Positions 21,423-22,230 of a DNA stretch of 22,230 nt are shown piece after piece. The notes below the pieces were generated by a model, which had not been told where the DNA came from, did not search any database, and was given only the letters and a program-made list of their open reading frames with translations. The DNA lies in the NCBI GenBank assembly GCA_035652755.1, contig DASRDE010000263.1, positions 1 through 22,230 of the forward strand, in the 5' to 3' direction. How positions within the stretch are numbered: the stretch's first letter is position 1; every line of letters starts with the position of its first letter. The position numbers and the translations under genes are program-made. This stretch comes from DASRDE01 sp035652755. Its GTDB lineage: Bacteria > Vulcanimicrobiota > Vulcanimicrobiia > Vulcanimicrobiales > Vulcanimicrobiaceae.

Positions 21423-22230
21423 TCAGACACGCGCCGGCATGCGCTGCGCTAGCAGCTGAGGAATTTGCGACGGACGGTCCGCGACGGGAACGCCCGCAGC
21501 TTCGAAGGCCTCGATCTTGCTTTGCGGTGTGCCGAACTTGCCCGAGATGATCGCGCCGGCATGGCCGAGCGATTTTCCGGGCGGCGCGTTGCGGCCGCCG
21601 ATGAACGAGACGATCGGCATCTGGGGCATATGCGCCTTGATGAACGCCGCGGCGTCCTCTTCGTCGGAGCCGCCGATCTCGCCGCAAACGACGACCGCTT
21701 CGGTTTGCCGGTCGTTGGCGAATTCGCGCAGGCAATCGACGAACGTCGTGCCGATGATCGGGTCGCCGCCGATGCCGACGCACGTCGACTGACCGAATCC
21801 GGCGCGCGTCAATAAGTCGACGACTTCGTACGTCAGCGTTCCGGATCGCGAGATCAATCCGACGTTGCCTTCTTTGAAGACGTGGCCGGGCATAATGCCG
21901 ATCGACGACTTGCCCGGCGAGATCAGCCCCGGACAATTCGGCCCGATGATGCGCATGTTCGGCGTCGCGGCCACGACGCGCAGGACGTCGTGCACCGGAA
22001 CGCCTTCGGTGATGCAGACCGCAAACGTGATCCCCGCGTCGTGCGCTTCGAAGAGCGCATCGGCGGCAAATGGCGGCGGTACGAAGATGCACGTGTGCGT
22101 CGCGCCCGTCGCGTCCACCGCATCGCGCACCGTGTCGAAAACGGGAAGGCCGTGCTCGCTCTTCCGTCCGCCCTTTCCGGGCGTCACGCCGCCGACGATG
22201 TTCGAACCGTACGCGAGCATGCGTCCGGTA
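21423..22230 (-). CDS. sucD: Succinyl-CoA synthetase alpha subunit, 5'-truncated
   Basis: The ADP- or GDP-forming succinate-CoA ligase alpha subunit of the TCA cycle. Reading is open to the window edge, and the first visible residues (TGRMLAYGSNIVGGVTPGKGG) correspond to roughly residue 25-45 in the family, so about the first 25-30 residues are outside. The CoA-binding domain has FVPPPFAADALFEA and IITEGVP-like CITEGVPVHD, then IIGPNCPGLISPG and GLISRSGTLTYE. The ligase domain includes GIGGDPIIGTTFVDCL and the phosphohistidine loop GHAGAIISGKFGT. A sucC gene is expected upstream on this strand, beyond the edge. The protein also fits the malate-CoA ligase alpha subunit type, but SucD is the more likely name. 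Confidence 0.95.
   Translation of the reverse strand, partial: TGRMLAYGSNIVGGVTPGKGGRKSEHGLPVFDTVRDAVDATGATHTCIFVPPPFAADALFEAHDAGITFAVCITEGVPVHDVLRVVAATPNMRIIGPNCPGLISPGKSSIGIMPGHVFKEGNVGLISRSGTLTYEVVDLLTRAGFGQSTCVGIGGDPIIGTTFVDCLREFANDRQTEAVVVCGEIGGSDEEDAAAFIKAHMPQMPIVSFIGGRNAPPGKSLGHAGAIISGKFGTPQSKIEAFEAAGVPVADRPSQIPQLLAQRMPARV

Noticed and set aside
1..22230. CRISPR, prophage, IS or toxin-antitoxin module
   Set aside because: No spaced direct repeats beyond the two 21-mers at 21053-21107, and no transposase, integrase or toxin family recognised on either strand.

Overview
This is a GC-rich bacterial chromosome window, densely packed, with no tRNA, rRNA, CRISPR array, transposase or phage gene that I can recognise. 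Several neighbour relations look Terrabacteria/Firmicutes-like: a divergent lexA / LysM gene pair around a Bacillus-type SOS box, and a YnbB-type PLP enzyme downstream of lexA. With the GC-rich, overlap-packed style and a fused coaBC, a deep-branching phylum such as Eremiobacterota (WPS-2) would fit. That placement is inference and cannot be settled here.

Region 1 (1-6537, + strand) is a catabolic operon: a 5'-truncated GABA aminotransferase, a putrescine aminotransferase (PatA/YgjG type), an aminoaldehyde/betaine-aldehyde dehydrogenase, a second omega-amino-acid aminotransferase, and a CoA-acylating (methyl)malonate-semialdehyde dehydrogenase. Read together, they would take putrescine to 4-aminobutyraldehyde, GABA and succinate semialdehyde, and beta-alanine-like amino acids to malonate semialdehyde and acetyl-CoA. 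Region 2 (6566-8724, + strand) holds three small unlinked genes: a RibD-C/DHFR-like reductase, a secreted PQQ-type beta-propeller and a YCII-domain protein.

Region 3 (8721-13510, - strand) is the most intriguing block. dusB is followed, with 4-nt overlaps or very short gaps, by a class III aminotransferase, a START/SRPBCC protein, a homologue of cyanobacterial acyl-ACP reductase that keeps the catalytic cysteine context, and a Rossmann protein of the family usually named 'quinate 5-dehydrogenase'. I infer a reductive-amination or lipid-aldehyde pathway with no described product.

Region 4 (13608-16726, - strand) is a coenzyme A operon: FHA protein, panC, coaBC and a coaX whose motif 3 is non-canonical. 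Region 5 (16908-20542) has one small + strand hypothetical gene, then a - strand lexA, PTS EIIC, ynbB-like, pilZ chain joined by overlaps and probably under LexA control.

Region 6 (20625-21206) holds the SOS box, a strong-looking promoter and a yneA-like LysM gene (candidate SOS cell-division inhibitor), then a REP-like repeat patch and a bidirectional terminator. Region 7 (21205-22230, - strand) is the 3' part of sucD and a small CxxC protein.

A running theme is extreme compaction. Seven same-strand gene pairs overlap by exactly four bases (ATGA or GTGA), and the convergent pair at 8721-8724 shares CTAG as both stops.
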